From positions 99,913,837 through 99,977,836 of the forward strand of contig NC_092038.1 in the NCBI RefSeq assembly GCF_003086295.3: 64,000 nt of DNA, in the 5' to 3' direction. A program made the position numbers and the translations under genes. A model generated the notes under the pieces. It had not been told where the DNA came from, made no database searches, and saw only the letters and a list, made by a program, of their open reading frames with translations. Source of the DNA: Arachis hypogaea (taxonomy: Eukaryota; Streptophyta; Magnoliopsida; Fabales; Fabaceae). The first letter of the stretch is position 1. Every line of letters starts with the position of its first letter. Of this stretch, positions 34,742 through 46,211 are shown one piece after another.

Positions 34742-35959
34742 TCACTCAAGTCTCAGTTTTGAGCATTCTTGCTCAAAATTGTTTTCAAGATAATGCTTGA
34801 TTCTCTGTCCATTAACAATGAACTTTTTGTCAGAGTCAGCATCCTGGAGCTCAACATATCCATATGGTGATACTCCTGTAATCACATACGGACCCCTCCA
34901 ACGAGATTTAAGCTTTCCTGGGAACAATCTGAGCCTAGAGTTGAATAGCAGAACTTTTTGTCCTGGCTCAAAGACTCTGGATGACAACTTCTTGTCATGC
35001 CACTTCTTTGCCTTTTCCTTATAAATTTTTGCATTTTCAAAGGCATTGAGTCTGAACTCCTCTAGCTCATTTAGTTGGAGCAATCTTTTTTCACCAGCTA
35101 ATTGAGCATCCATGTTTAGGAACCTGGTTGCCCAGTAGGCTTTATGTTCCAGTTCCACGGGCAGATGACAGGCCTTCCCATACACCAGTTGGTATGGAGA
35201 GGTTCCTATAGGAGTCTTGAATGCTGTTCTGTATGCCCACAGAGCATCATACAAACTCTTTGCCCAATCCTTTCTTCGAGCTATCACAGTCCGTTCTAGG
35301 ATTTTTTTTAGCTCTCTGTTAGAGACTTCAGCTTGCCCATTTGTCTGTGGATGATACGGAGTTGCCACTTTGTGGTTAATTCCATATCTGACCATAGCAG
35401 AGTATAGCTGTTTATTGCAGAAATGAGTGCCCCCGTCACTGATTAGTACTCTGGGAACACCAAACCTGCTGAAGATGTGTTTCTGGAGGAATTTCAGCAC
35501 GGTCTTGGTATCATTAGTGGGTGTAGCAATTGCTTCTACCCACTTAGATACATAGTCCACTGCCACCAGAATGTAAGTGTTTGAGTATGATGGTGGGAAT
35601 GGACCCATGAAGTCAATTCCCCAAACATCAAACAATTCAATCTCTAATATTCCTTGTTGAGGCATGGCATATCCGTGAGGCAAGTTACCAGCTCTTTGGC
35701 AACTGTCACAGTTACGCACAAACTCTCGGGCATCTTTATAGAGAGTAGGCCAGTAGAAGCCACATTGGAGGACTTTAGTGGCTGTTCGCTCACTTCCAAA
35801 ATGTCCTCCATACTGTGATCCATGGCAGTGCCATAGGATCCTTTGTGCTTCTTCTCTGGGTACACATCTGCAGATCATTCCGTCTGCACATCTCTTAAAG
35901 AGATATGGCTCATCCCATAGGTAGTACTTGGCATCTGAAATTAATTTCTTTCTTTGCAC
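34742..35959 (-). pseudogene. Integrase region
   Basis: An HHCC zinc-binding domain ([14 protein letters not shown] ... CDSCQRAG) is followed by the DDE core ([25 protein letters not shown]; a Glu within [20 protein letters not shown]) and a C-terminal GPY-like segment ([17 protein letters not shown]). It is open for 405 codons but out of frame with reverse transcriptase. No chromodomain is seen, consistent with Athila-type elements. Confidence 0.88.
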
Positions 35960-37695
35960 TCTGTTGTACTCCTGGGTATGAACCTCACAGCTTTATAATT
36001 TGCAATATCTGCAAACCATGGAGCTTCCTGAATGGCAAAGATTTGCTCATCTGGGAAAGTCTCAGAGATCTCAGTAGAAGGGAGGGACGCCCCAGCTACT
36101 GGTTCTATTCGGGACAGATGATCAGCTACTTGGTTCTCTATCCCTTTTCTGTCTCTTATTTCTATATCAAACTCTTGTAGAAGCAACACCCATCTTATAA
36201 GCCTGGGTTTTGAATCCTGCTTTGTGAGTAAGTATTTAAGAGCAGCATGGTCAGTGTACACAATCACTTTGGATCCCACTAGATAGGATCTAAACTTGTC
36301 AATGGCATAGACCACTGCAAGTAACTCTTTTTCTGTGGTTGTGTAATTCTTCTGTGCATCATTTAGAACACGGTTGGCATAATAAATGACGTGCAGAAGC
36401 TTGTTATGCCTCTGTCCCAACACTGCACCAATGGCATGGTCACTGGCATCACACATTAGTTCAAATGGCAATGTCCAGTCTGGTGCAGAGATGACTGGTG
36501 CTGTGACCAGCTTGGCTTTCAGGGTCTCAAATGCCTGCAGACACTGTGTATCAAACACAAATGGTGTGTCAGCAGCTAGCAGGTTGCTCAAAGGTTTTGC
36601 AATTTTTGAAAAATCCTTTATAAACCTTCTATAGAATCCTGCATGCCCCAGAAAGCTTCTGATTGCCTTTACATTGGCAGGTGGTGGTAATTTTTCAATT
36701 ACCTCTACCTTTGCCTTATCCACCTCTATTCCCCTGCTTGAAATTTTGTGCCCAAGGACAATTCCCTCAGTCACCATAAAGTGACATTTCTCCCAGTTTA
36801 AAACCAGGTTAGTCTCTTGGCACCTTTTCAGGACAAGTGCTAGGTGGTCAAGACAGGAGTTGAATGAGTCTCCATATACTGAGAAGTCATCCATGAAGAC
36901 TTCCAGGAATTTCTCCACCATGTTAGAGAAGATGGACAACATGCATCTCTGAAAGGTTGCAGGAGCATTACACAGACCAAAAGGCATCCTCCTGTAGGCA
37001 AACACGCCAGAAGGGCAAGTAAATGCTGTTTTTTCTTGGTCCTGAGGATCTGCTGCAATTTGGTTGTAACCTGAATAGCCATCCAAAAAGCAGTAATAAT
37101 CATGACCAGCTAGTCTTTCTAGCATTTGGTCTATGAATGGTAAAGGAAAATGATCCTTTCTGGTGGCTATATTGAGCCTTCTGTAGTCAATACACATACG
37201 CCACCCTGTGACTGTTCTTGTAGGAACCAGTTCATTTTTTTCATTATGAACCACTGTCATGCCTCCCTTTTTGGGGACAACTTGTACAGGGCTCACCCAG
37301 GGGCTATCAGAAATAGGATAAATAATCCCAGCCTCTAGTAATTTAGTGACCTCTTTCTGCACCACCTCCTTCATGGCTGGATTTAGCCTCCTCTGTGGTT
37401 GGACCACTGGTTTGGCATTATCCTCCAACAGGATTTTGTGCATGCATCTAGCTGGGCTAATGCCCTTAAGATCACTTATGGACCACCCAAGAGCTGTCTT
37501 GTGTGTCCTTAGCACTTGAATCAGTGCTTCCTCTTCCTGTGGATTTAAAGCAGAGCTTATAATCACTGGAAAAGTGTCACCCTCTCCCAGAAATGCATAC
37601 TTCAGGGATGGTGGTAGTGGTTTGAGTTCAGGTTTGGGAGGCTTATCCTCCTCCTGAGGAATTTTCGAAAATTCCTTTGTTTCCTCTGGTTCTTC
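35941..37695 (-). pseudogene. Reverse transcriptase and RNase H region
   Basis: Reverse transcriptase motifs in order: [45 protein letters not shown] and the catalytic FMDDFSVYG (the YxDD equivalent). RNase [46 protein letters not shown]. The frame ends at 35941 because of the frameshift near 35975. It would copy element RNA into DNA and remove the RNA strand. Confidence 0.9.
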
Positions 37696-38880
37696 TTAAT
37701 CAGGCTGAGCATCCTTGAAAATGTCCTCAAGCTCTGATTCTAGACTTTCGGTCATATTGATCTCTTCCACTAGAGAGTCAATAATGTCAGCGCCCATGCA
37801 GTCATTTGGTGTGTCTGGATGCTGCATAGCCTTTACAGCATTCAACTTGAACTCATCCTCATTGACTCTCAGGGTTACTTTCCCTTTTTGTACATCAATG
37901 AGGGTTCGTCCAGTTGCTAGGAAAGGTCTTCCTAGAATGAGAGTTGCACTCTTGTGCTCCTCCATTTCCAGCACCACAAAGTCAGTTGGAAAGGTGAATG
38001 GCCCAACCTTGACAATCATGTCCTCTATTATGCCTGATGGATATTTAATGGAGCCATCAGCAAGTTGGAGGCATATCCGGGTTGGTTTGACTTCTTCAGT
38101 CAACCCAAGCTTTCTGATAGTGGATGCAGGTATTAGATTGATACTTGCTCCAAGATCACACAGGGCTGTCTTGGTGCAAGCTCCTTCTAATGTGCATGGT
38201 ATCATAAAGCTTCCTGGATCTTGAAGCTTTTCTGGTAAGCTTTTTAGAATGACTGCACTGCATTCTTCAGTGAGGAATACTTTTTCAGTTTCTCTCCAAT
38301 CTTTCTTATGACTTAAGATCTCTTTCATGAACTTAGCATAAGAAGGTATTTGCTCAAATGCCTCTGCAAACGGAATCTTTATTTCAAGAGTCCTTAGATA
38401 GTCTGCAAAGCGGACAAATTGCTTATCCTGTTCCGCTTGGCGGAGTTTCTGAGGATAAGGCATCTTGGCTTTATATTCTTCAACCTTAGTTGCTGCAGGT
38501 TTATTCCTTACAGAAGTGGTTGAAGAAGCCTTTTTAGAGAGATTACTGTCAGCACTCTCAGGTGTCTGATCCTCCCTTAGCGTCTGAACGCCAGGATTGG
38601 GTGAAGATTGGGCGTTTAACGCCAACTTCTCTCCCTTCTCTGGCGTTTGAACGCCAGAATTGGGCAGGGAATAGGCGTTTAACGCCAGCTCTCCTCCCTT
38701 TTCTGGCGTTTGAACGCCAAAAGTGCTCCTCTCTGGGCTCTTACTGTCCTCAGAGGGATTTTTAACAGTGGTTTGGTTATCCTCTGTCAATTGTTCCTTG
38801 TTTGTCTTTTTGCTACTTTGAGCAGTGTTATTCAATGTCTTCCCACTCCTCAGTTGAACTGCTTGGCATTCCTCTGTTAT
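37696..38880 (-). pseudogene. Linker and retropepsin-like protease region
   Basis: The N-terminal linker contains repeated peptides of the form FGVQTPEKGxxLALNA, produced by translating the GGCGTTTAACGCC palindrome (38580-38730). The aspartic protease follows: ALCDLGASINLIPASTIRKL has a D-[ST]-G-type active site altered to DLGAS, as is usual in this plant lineage, and ATLILGRPFLATGRTLIDV is the second conserved block. The protease would cleave the gag-pol precursor. The region ends at TAA 37696-37698. Confidence 0.82.
38580..38730 (-). repeat. Palindrome GGCGTTTAACGCC array inside the polyprotein frame
   Basis: Five copies of the family A palindrome, alternating GGCGTTTGAACGCC and GGCGTTTAACGCC, keep the gag-pol frame open and encode the repeated peptide described in the protease entry. 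Confidence 0.85.
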
Positions 38881-39747
38881 CTATTTAGATATCTGCTGTT
38901 TTGCCTGATTCAATTGCAGTTCTATGTTCTTGTTAGCAATTTTAGTCTCTTGGAGCATCTCTTTAAATTCTGCTAATTGTTTTGTCATCAGGTGCAATTG
39001 TTGATTAAGCTCAATCATCTGTTCTTGAGGATTAGGATCAGTGGCCACTGCCATGACTTCCTCTTTTGTAGAGAACTCATTGCTAGAGTATAAATGTTGA
39101 TTTCTAGCAACAGTGTCTATAAGCTCTTGAGCCTCTTCAATTGTCTTCCTCATGTGTATAGATCCACCAGCTGAGTGGTCTAAAGACATCTGAGCTTTTT
39201 CTGTAAGCCCATAGTAGAAGATGTCTAACTGCACCCACTCTGAAAACATTTCAGAGGGGCATTTTCTTAGCATACTTCTATACCTCTCCCAGGCATTATA
39301 AAGGGATTCATTATCCTCTTGTTTAAAGCCTTGGATGTCCAGCCTTAGCTGTGTCATCCTCTTTGGAGGGTAAAAGTGATTCAGGAATTTGTCTGATAAC
39401 TGTTTCCATGTCTTTATGCTTGCTGTAGGTTGGTTATTCAACCACCTCTTAGCTTGATCTTTTACAGCAAATGGAAACAGTAATAGTCTGTAGACATCCT
39501 GATCCACCTCTTTATCACGTACTGTGTCAGCAATTTGTAAGAACTGTGCCAGAAATTCAGTAGGTTCTTCCTGTGGAAGACCGGAATACTGGCAATTTTG
39601 CTGCACTATGATAATGAGTTGAGGATTTAGCTCAAAGCTGCTTGCTTTGATGGGAGGTGTACAGATGCTACTCCCATATGCAGCTGTAATGGGGTTAGCA
39701 TATGACCCCAGAGTCCTTCTGGACTACTCAATTCCACTTAGGTCCAT
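38881..39747 (-). pseudogene. gag region of the full-length family A element
   Basis: 289 codons from ATG 39747 to TAG 38881-38883, with an extra stop at codon 8 (39724-39726). An internal ATG at 39606 would allow a 241-residue product keeping the capsid-like core (WKQLSDKFLNHFYPP). The C-terminal third is Gln-rich and probably coiled coil. Downstream of the stop the same frame encodes ECQAVQLRSGKTL, a motif typical of the gag-protease boundary in plant gypsy elements. Confidence 0.85.
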
Positions 39748-40296
39748 GATGGAGAAAGGGAATATGATATGAATTCACAAGCAAAGTATATTTTCTTTTT
39801 TTTTTAAGGTGACCGAAAAATAAAATAAAATAATTGGAAAATAAAATAAAATTTCAAAAATTAAAAGAAAATAAGATCAAAGCAAATTGAAAACTGGATC
39901 AATCAGTTAATTAAAAAGATTTTAAAATTAGCAATTAAAAAAAAAAGATATGATTGAAAATTATTTTGAAAGAGATTTGATTTTTTTTTTTTTGAAAAGA
40001 GGAAAGAGAAAAACAACAAAATGACACCAAACTTAAAATTTTTAGAAAATCAAACACTAATTTTCGAAAATTTTTAAGGGAAAAACACAAACAGGACACC
40101 AAACTTAGAATTTTTAAGGATCAAAAAGGGACTAAGGACATGCAAATTCGAAAATTAGAAGAAAAATAAAAGCATGCAATTGACACCAAACTTAAAATAT
40201 GAAACTAGACTCAACTAAAAGACTCTAAACTAACAAAAATAAAACAGTCCTAATCTAAGCAACAAGATAAGCCGTCAGTTGTCCAAACTCGAACAA
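39748..40296 (-). other. Family A 5' leader between primer-binding site and gag
   Basis: An untranslated leader of about 550 nt, T-rich on the minus strand. GTTTGGTGTC-like words (antisense GACACCAAACTTA) recur at about 40022, 40095 and 40182. No ORF. Confidence 0.7.
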
Positions 40297-40314
40297 TCCC
40301 CGGCAACGGCGCCA
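40297..40314 (-). other. Primer-binding site, tRNA-Asp type (full-length family A)
   Basis: Antisense TGGCGCCGTTGCCGGGGA, nine bases from the LTR edge at 40324. Confidence 0.92.
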
Positions 40315-40323
40315 AAAACTTGG

Positions 40324-41842
40324 TGCACGAAATTGCAATCACACTTTTGCAACCCCGCACAACTAACCAGCAAGTGCACTGGGTCGTCCAAGTAATACCT
40401 TACGTGAGTAAGGGTCGATCCCACGGAGATTGTCAGCTTGAAGCAAGCTATGGTTATCTTGTAAATCTTAGTCAGGATATCAATAATTATCAGGGTTGAT
40501 TGTGAAAATTAAAAGAACATGAAATAAGTACTTGTTTTGCAGTAATGGGGAACAGGTTGAGGTTTTGGAGATGCTCCATCTTCTGAATCTCTGCTTTCCT
40601 ACTGTCTTCTTCTTCAAGCACGCAAGACTCCTTCCATGGCAAGCTGTATGCAAGGGTTTCACCGTTGTCAGTGGCTACCTCCCATCCTCTCAGTGGAAAT
40701 GTTCAACGCACCCTGTCACGGCACGGCTATCCATCTGTCGGTTCTCAATCAGGCCGGAATAGAATCCAATGATTCTTTTGCGTCTGTCACTAACGCCCCG
40801 CCCTCAGGAGTTTGAAGCTCGTCACAGTCATTCAATCATTGAATCCTGCTCAGAATACCACAGACAAGGTTTAGACCTTCCGGATTCTCTTGAATGCCGC
40901 CATCAGTTCTAGCTTATACCACGAAGATTCTGATTAAGGAATCCAAGAGATATCTACTCAATCTAAGGTAGAACGGAGGTGGTTGTCAGGCACACGTTCA
41001 TAGTTGAGAATGATAATGAGTGTCACAGATCATCACATTCGTCAGGTTTAAGAACAAGTGATATCTTAGAATGGAATCAAGCATGATTGAATGAAAAACA
41101 GTAGTAATTGCATTAATCCATCAAGACACAGTAGAGCTCCTCACCCCCAACCATGGGGTTTAGAGACTCATGCCGTAGAAGGTACACAAAGAAACGTGTA
41201 AAGTGTCATGAGGTGCAGATACAATGTCAAAAGATCCTATTAATAGTGAACTAGTAACCTAAGGTATACAGAAATGAGTAAATGACGTAAAAATCCACTT
41301 CTGGGTCCACTTAGTGTGTGCTTGGGCTGAGCATTGAAGCTTTCATGTGTAGAGGCTTTTTCTGGAGTTAAACGCCAGCTTTTATGCCAATTTGGGCGTT
41401 TAACTCCAATTTTTATGCCAGTTCCAGCGTTAAACGCTGGGAATTCTGAAGCTGATTTGCAATGCCGGTTTGGGCCATCAAATCTCGGGCAAAGTATAGA
41501 CTATTATACATTGCTGGAAAGCCCAGGATGTCTACTTTCCAACACCATTGAGAGCGCGCCAATTGGGCTTCTGTAGCTCCAGAAAATCCACTTCGAGTGC
41601 AGGGAGGTCAGAATCCAACAGCATCTGCAGTCCTTTTCAGCCTCTGAATCAGATTTTTGCTCAGGACCCTCAATTTCATTTAGAAAATACCTAAAATCAC
41701 AGAAAAACACACAAACTCATAGTAAATTCCAGAAAAGTGAATTTTAACTAAAAACTAATAAAAATATAATAAAAACTAATTAAAATATACTAAAAACATA
41801 CTAAAAACAATGCCAAAAAGCGTATAAATTATCCGCTCATCA
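40324..41842 (-). repeat. Family A 5' LTR of the full-length element
   Basis: 1519 bp, starting TGATGAGCGG at 41842 (minus strand) and ending TTTCGTGCA at 40324. It is almost identical to the LTR at 30360-31877. Palindrome motifs lie at 41360-41440. Confidence 0.93.
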
Positions 41843-43147
41843 ACCGCGTAAGAGGCTTGCCGCTATACCCTCAAATTTGGTCAGAATTAGTCAAGTCAAC
41901 ACAAACAACTCACATTCTGGGGCAGATGAACTTAAGCGGGGTGATGTGACGGTGAACACAATAGAGGAAGCACTAAACTCAACACAGGTCATACCATCAC
42001 CTATTTAAATCCACGTTACATGATATGGCATTTACATAAACCCTCATGTATTTGCAGGAAGGCGCTTTGTGGATTGCTGGAACAATTGTGGCAATCAATT
42101 CTGGCAAGGATGATTGGTTTTACAAATCATGTAGAAAGTGTCCGAAGAAGGTTGAAACACCAATTGGAAATAGATACGAGTGTGGAAAGTGTGGCCACAC
42201 TCACGGAAGTGCATCGTTAAGGTTTGTGTTCAGATTTACAATATGTTTTCGATGGACTATGTTATTGCAATTTACTAAGTTGTGCAATTTATCTAATAGG
42301 TTTAAGGTTGAGGTGATGGCCTATGATGGCACTGGTAGCATAACACTGCTTCTATGGGATCGAGAAACGGTTCAACTATGTGGTAGACAAGCAGAACAGA
42401 TCAAGGATGAGGAGGTTCATAGTAAATTATAACAAGTATTATGTCATGTACTTTATATAAATGTCAATGAAATAAACTATAACTTTAGACTTTTGTGATT
42501 TAATTTCAGGAACTTTATGCTGAAGGATACCCTGCAGCTCTTGAGAGCCTGTTAGAAAGAAAACTTCTTTTTAAGGTGAATGTCAAATCCTCCAACATCA
42601 AGCTCTATGACCAGGTGTATACAGTGATGAAGGTCTGCGAGGATGATACAATTTTTGAAATGCATCTCCCAAATAAAACGTTCTCCACTGTAACTGTATG
42701 TGCTAAAAGTTTGTAGGTTCCTTGATTATATTGAGACTTTGAGCAGTTTATTTGGCTATAATATCTAAGTAGGAATATCTCCAATATGGTTGTAGGATAC
42801 CGGGTGCAGTAACTCGGTGGATTTGTCAGCAGCTATGGTTGATATCAACAATCTTAGTGATTCTCAATATTCTGTGGTAACTTTTGTGCTATATACTTTA
42901 TAGAACTGGTTATTTTGTGTTAAATCTGTAGGAAATTGACAGTTTTTTTTTCATGGGACAGGATGTTGTGGAGGATAGTGTTACAAGCCTCAAGTACAAA
43001 ACTCCAGCCAAAACAGCTACCATAGTTTTAAAGCAACAAATTCCCATCAACATTGAGAATGAAGAAGAACTGGGGTTTTCAACCAACAAACTTACCCGAA
43101 ATCGTGGAAAAAGACAGAAGATGCAAGTTCATGATAGCAATGAATGA
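41843..43147 (+). pseudogene. RPA70-like single-strand DNA-binding gene, 5'-truncated
   Basis: Six exons read in phase: 41843-41987, 42058-42221, 42300-42414, 42510-42695, 42796-42876 and 42962-43147 (TGA). They encode the C-terminal DNA-binding domain (OB fold C) of replication protein A large subunit: GALWIAGTIVAI, a C4 zinc ribbon (SCRKCP ... YECGKCGH), RFKVEVMAYDGTGSITLLLW and a C-terminal basic tail. The first two OB folds expected upstream are absent because the gene starts at the family A LTR border. RPA-like genes are regular passengers of plant Helitrons and probably bind the displaced strand. All introns are GT-AG and no internal stop is seen, so apart from the missing 5' end it looks intact. 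Confidence 0.85.
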
Positions 43148-44811
43148 GCTTTATGAAATACTTATTTCAGAGATATCTATAAACTGTTTTTTGCTTAGCT
43201 ATTATTGTCTTCATGTTTTGATAATGTTCTTATTAGGGTTATTTATATGTAACTAAAATTAGTAATGAGGATTTACAGTCTTAACATTAGAGATATTGAT
43301 TAAGATGGATTCTATATGTTTTAATAGTATTGAATGACAACTCAGGCACTGGATTTTTCTTCACGTGGCATTAATAGTGATTTCATATATTTGTGTTGTG
43401 TTAAGTTACATAATAAAATGACTAGCTAAGTAATAGAAAAAAAAAGTCTTATTATATGAATAATAATGGATACTTTATACAATAGCAATGGCTATCGCTA
43501 AGTCATGCTAGAATCAGACACTATTTTCCATAGGGAAAGGGTCAATACTTGATTAAAGCTAAAGTTTTAATTGAATCATAAACCTCTTTAAGTACATTAT
43601 CAAACAAGTTTCATTAATAGTCAATGCCAATCATTCTAAATTTGACAAACCAACAAGCTAGATAACAATAACTATCCACATATGAGTATTAAACATTACA
43701 CATAATTGATGTGATCATAGTTTCGTAGTTGCCAAAGAACCATTAAGCAAAGAAGTAGGGAGAATTTGATAGGTATCTAATTATAAGAGAGTGTGTACAT
43801 ATATGCAGAGGTATTAGTGCTAAACTAATCAATTTAGCATTAGCCTATCTTGCAAATTTTGTAAAATATAATCATGATATATGTAACTAATAAAGTGGCA
43901 TTACAAACACTGTTGCATTTTTTATAAGTGTATACTTATAAGAGAGTGTGACACTTTTATGCAAAGGTGAGAATTTGAGAATCAACTTATCATTTTAATA
44001 TCTTATGATTGATGTCATTAATGTAAATATATGACAAAGCCAATTAGTCCATGTTATTGAAGTATTGTAATCAAATAGACGTGAGACATTTTTATATTCA
44101 CATGAATGCAAAATCAGCAAGTATGCTGGATTTAAACAGATGTAGTGCTAACAATTTTAGCTAAGTTTACAAACCAGAATCTCGATCCTTAATGTAGTGC
44201 CAGTTCTAGGTTCAGACTACTAATGCCCACAAAGACCAAAGGAAAAATGTGTCATATACGTCATTTACACATCTAACTATATTAAATTATGTGGAAAGGT
44301 CAACTTACATAGGGAGTGAGAAATTATAATTGATGAGATGGATAAAAAAGTTACTTTTTCCATAAAAGTGTTCTATACCAAGCTGTTAAAACCTTATCAG
44401 AACTATATAAAGCAGATAAATTGCATCACAAGATCTTTAACATATCTACATTGAGTTGTGTGGAACAAGTTTCCAAGAGGTTTTTAAATGTGACTTTATT
44501 TTGGAAACGATGAAGAAATATGTGAACTATTCGGTGAAGTTTATTCATAGTGAAGGAAGAAACAAAATCTTTATCCACACCATAAAATTAAAACAAGTAA
44601 ACCTTTATTGTCTTTCTTGAAGAAGGGGATAATGTAAGCCAAATTCATGCAAAGTCATAGTGTGAAACACGATGTACAATTTGATCAAAGAAAAACAAAA
44701 CATGGTGTGAAACACGATGTGTATTACGATGTGCAACTGTAAAGGACTTCATTAGGGTTACAATGTGCAACCTTTGTTCTACATATTTTGGAAAAGCGAT
44801 AAATTTTAGAT
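43148..44811. other. Helitron non-coding interior
   Basis: AT-rich, with no supported ORF. A few short repeated phrases (GTGTGAAACACGATGT at 44662 and 44704; AGAGAGTGTG at 43787 and 43941) are seen, otherwise nothing notable. Confidence 0.6.
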
Positions 44812-44814
44812 TTA

Positions 44815-45346
44815 GGGTTAACCAGCAAAAACGCTATCAAATTCTTCAAAGGTTGAAAAAAATGTACCCAAATTTTATTATGGACAAAAATGTCTTTTAA
44901 TAATTTAAAAATACAATAACAATACCAACAGTAAATATATATTTTTAAAATATGTCTTTGAGATTGAATTTTGATGTAGATTTTCACCAGCATAATTAAA
45001 AAAATGAGATATTATTATTCTTAAGATTTGGTAATTTCTTTCTAATTATATAATTTTATGTGATTTATTAAAAGAATTATTAGTTGTTAACCAAAAAATT
45101 ATAAAAAAATATATACTCAACGAAAAATCACCAATTTTTATGTATAATAATATCTTATTTTTATAATTACGCTTAAAAAAATTATATCAAATTCAATCTC
45201 CAAGGTATTTTTTTAAAATATACATTTACTGTTGGGTATTGTTATTGCGTTTTTAAATTATTTGAACGCATTTTTATCGATAGTATAATTTGAGTATATT
45301 TTTGTCAACATTTAAATCATTTGGAGGCATTTTTGGTGGTTAACCC
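44815..45346. mobile_element. PIF/Harbinger-like MITE with TTA duplication
   Basis: 532 bp, almost entirely an inverted repeat: the arms run 44815 to about 45060 and about 45095 to 45346, so it could fold into one long hairpin. The ends are GGGTTAACC and GGTTAACCC, flanked by TTA (44812-44814 and 45347-45349). A 3-bp TTA duplication with GG-starting ends fits the PIF/Harbinger (Tourist-like) group. Non-coding. Confidence 0.7.
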
Positions 45347-45349
45347 TTA

Positions 45350-46135
45350 CATTTATATCAAAATTCACATCAAATATAATTCCCAAAAGAATATTCATTT
45401 AAACAATACAAAAATATCATGTAATAATATAAAATACTAAGTAATATATATTAAAATTCACAATAAATATAACCATCTATTTTGTTAACATATCAGAGCA
45501 TATACATTTAAATCATATAAAAATATTAGTTGATTTTTTTATTCTATATCCATACTGATATATTATTAGGCATTCACGTAATTATTATATTATTTTGTAA
45601 AGAAATAAAAAATATGAATTTAAATATTAGTAATAATATAATAATAATAAATATAATATTAATCAAGACCACCAATATGTTAACTTTTAACGAGAAAATT
45701 TTTAGACGAGTCTTCCGAATGGTATTTATACGCTTTTTATGAGTTTTGTATGATGAAAACTGCAATGTAATTATTTAAAATAAGACCATCAACCCCTTCA
45801 TAAGGTATTATATATTTTATAGTCTATCTAATCATTATTCAACTATTTAAATAAAAAAATAAGCTTGATATTTAATAACATTGTTACTGGCAACAACCAC
45901 TATCAAATTTGTTAGTTAAACAGATACATATGTACATAGATAGAAATACACAATTCTTTGTATTTTTAAAGAGTGTTAACTAAATTAAAAACGTTATATA
46001 TTATGAGCCCAAAGAGTTTTTTTTTTACAAGTTAATATTATAGTTTAGTAGAAAAAATAATCACCAATATAAGCTTAAACTGAAAAAATTTTCTAACTGA
46101 ATGGTATCATAATATTATATAATTTTTGGCAGAAC

Positions 46136-46211
<76 letters not shown>

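Larger units (their letters stand above)
34742..39747 (-). pseudogene. Family A gag-pol polyprotein with three stops and one frameshift
   Basis: From ATG 39747 a single frame covers gag, protease, reverse transcriptase and RNase H, interrupted by TAG 39724-39726 (codon 8), TAG 38881-38883 (gag/protease junction) and TAA 37696-37698 (between protease and reverse transcriptase). A one-base loss in a C run near 35975 shifts the frame before integrase, which ends at 34742. The order PR-RT-RH-INT is that of Ty3/gypsy. The stop at codon 8 is absent from the truncated sister gag, so it arose after or outside the event that created the tandem. Domain entries follow. Confidence 0.88.
30360..41842 (-). 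mobile_element. Full-length family A Athila-like Ty3/gypsy retrotransposon
   Basis: LTRs 40324-41842 and 30360-31877 enclose an 8.45-kb interior: primer-binding site, gag, protease, reverse transcriptase, RNase H and integrase in the gypsy order, a palindrome array, ORF2, a long non-coding tail, and a GTTTGGTGTTG tract adjoining the 3' LTR. The very similar LTRs suggest a fairly recent insertion, but the coding region has stops and a frameshift, so it is probably not autonomous. It abuts Helitron RPA-like coding sequence at 41843. No target duplication can be tested because the other end continues into the truncated tandem copy. Confidence 0.93.

Noticed and set aside
37715..38224. 169-residue plus-strand ORF
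   Set aside because: It is the antisense shadow of the family A protease region.
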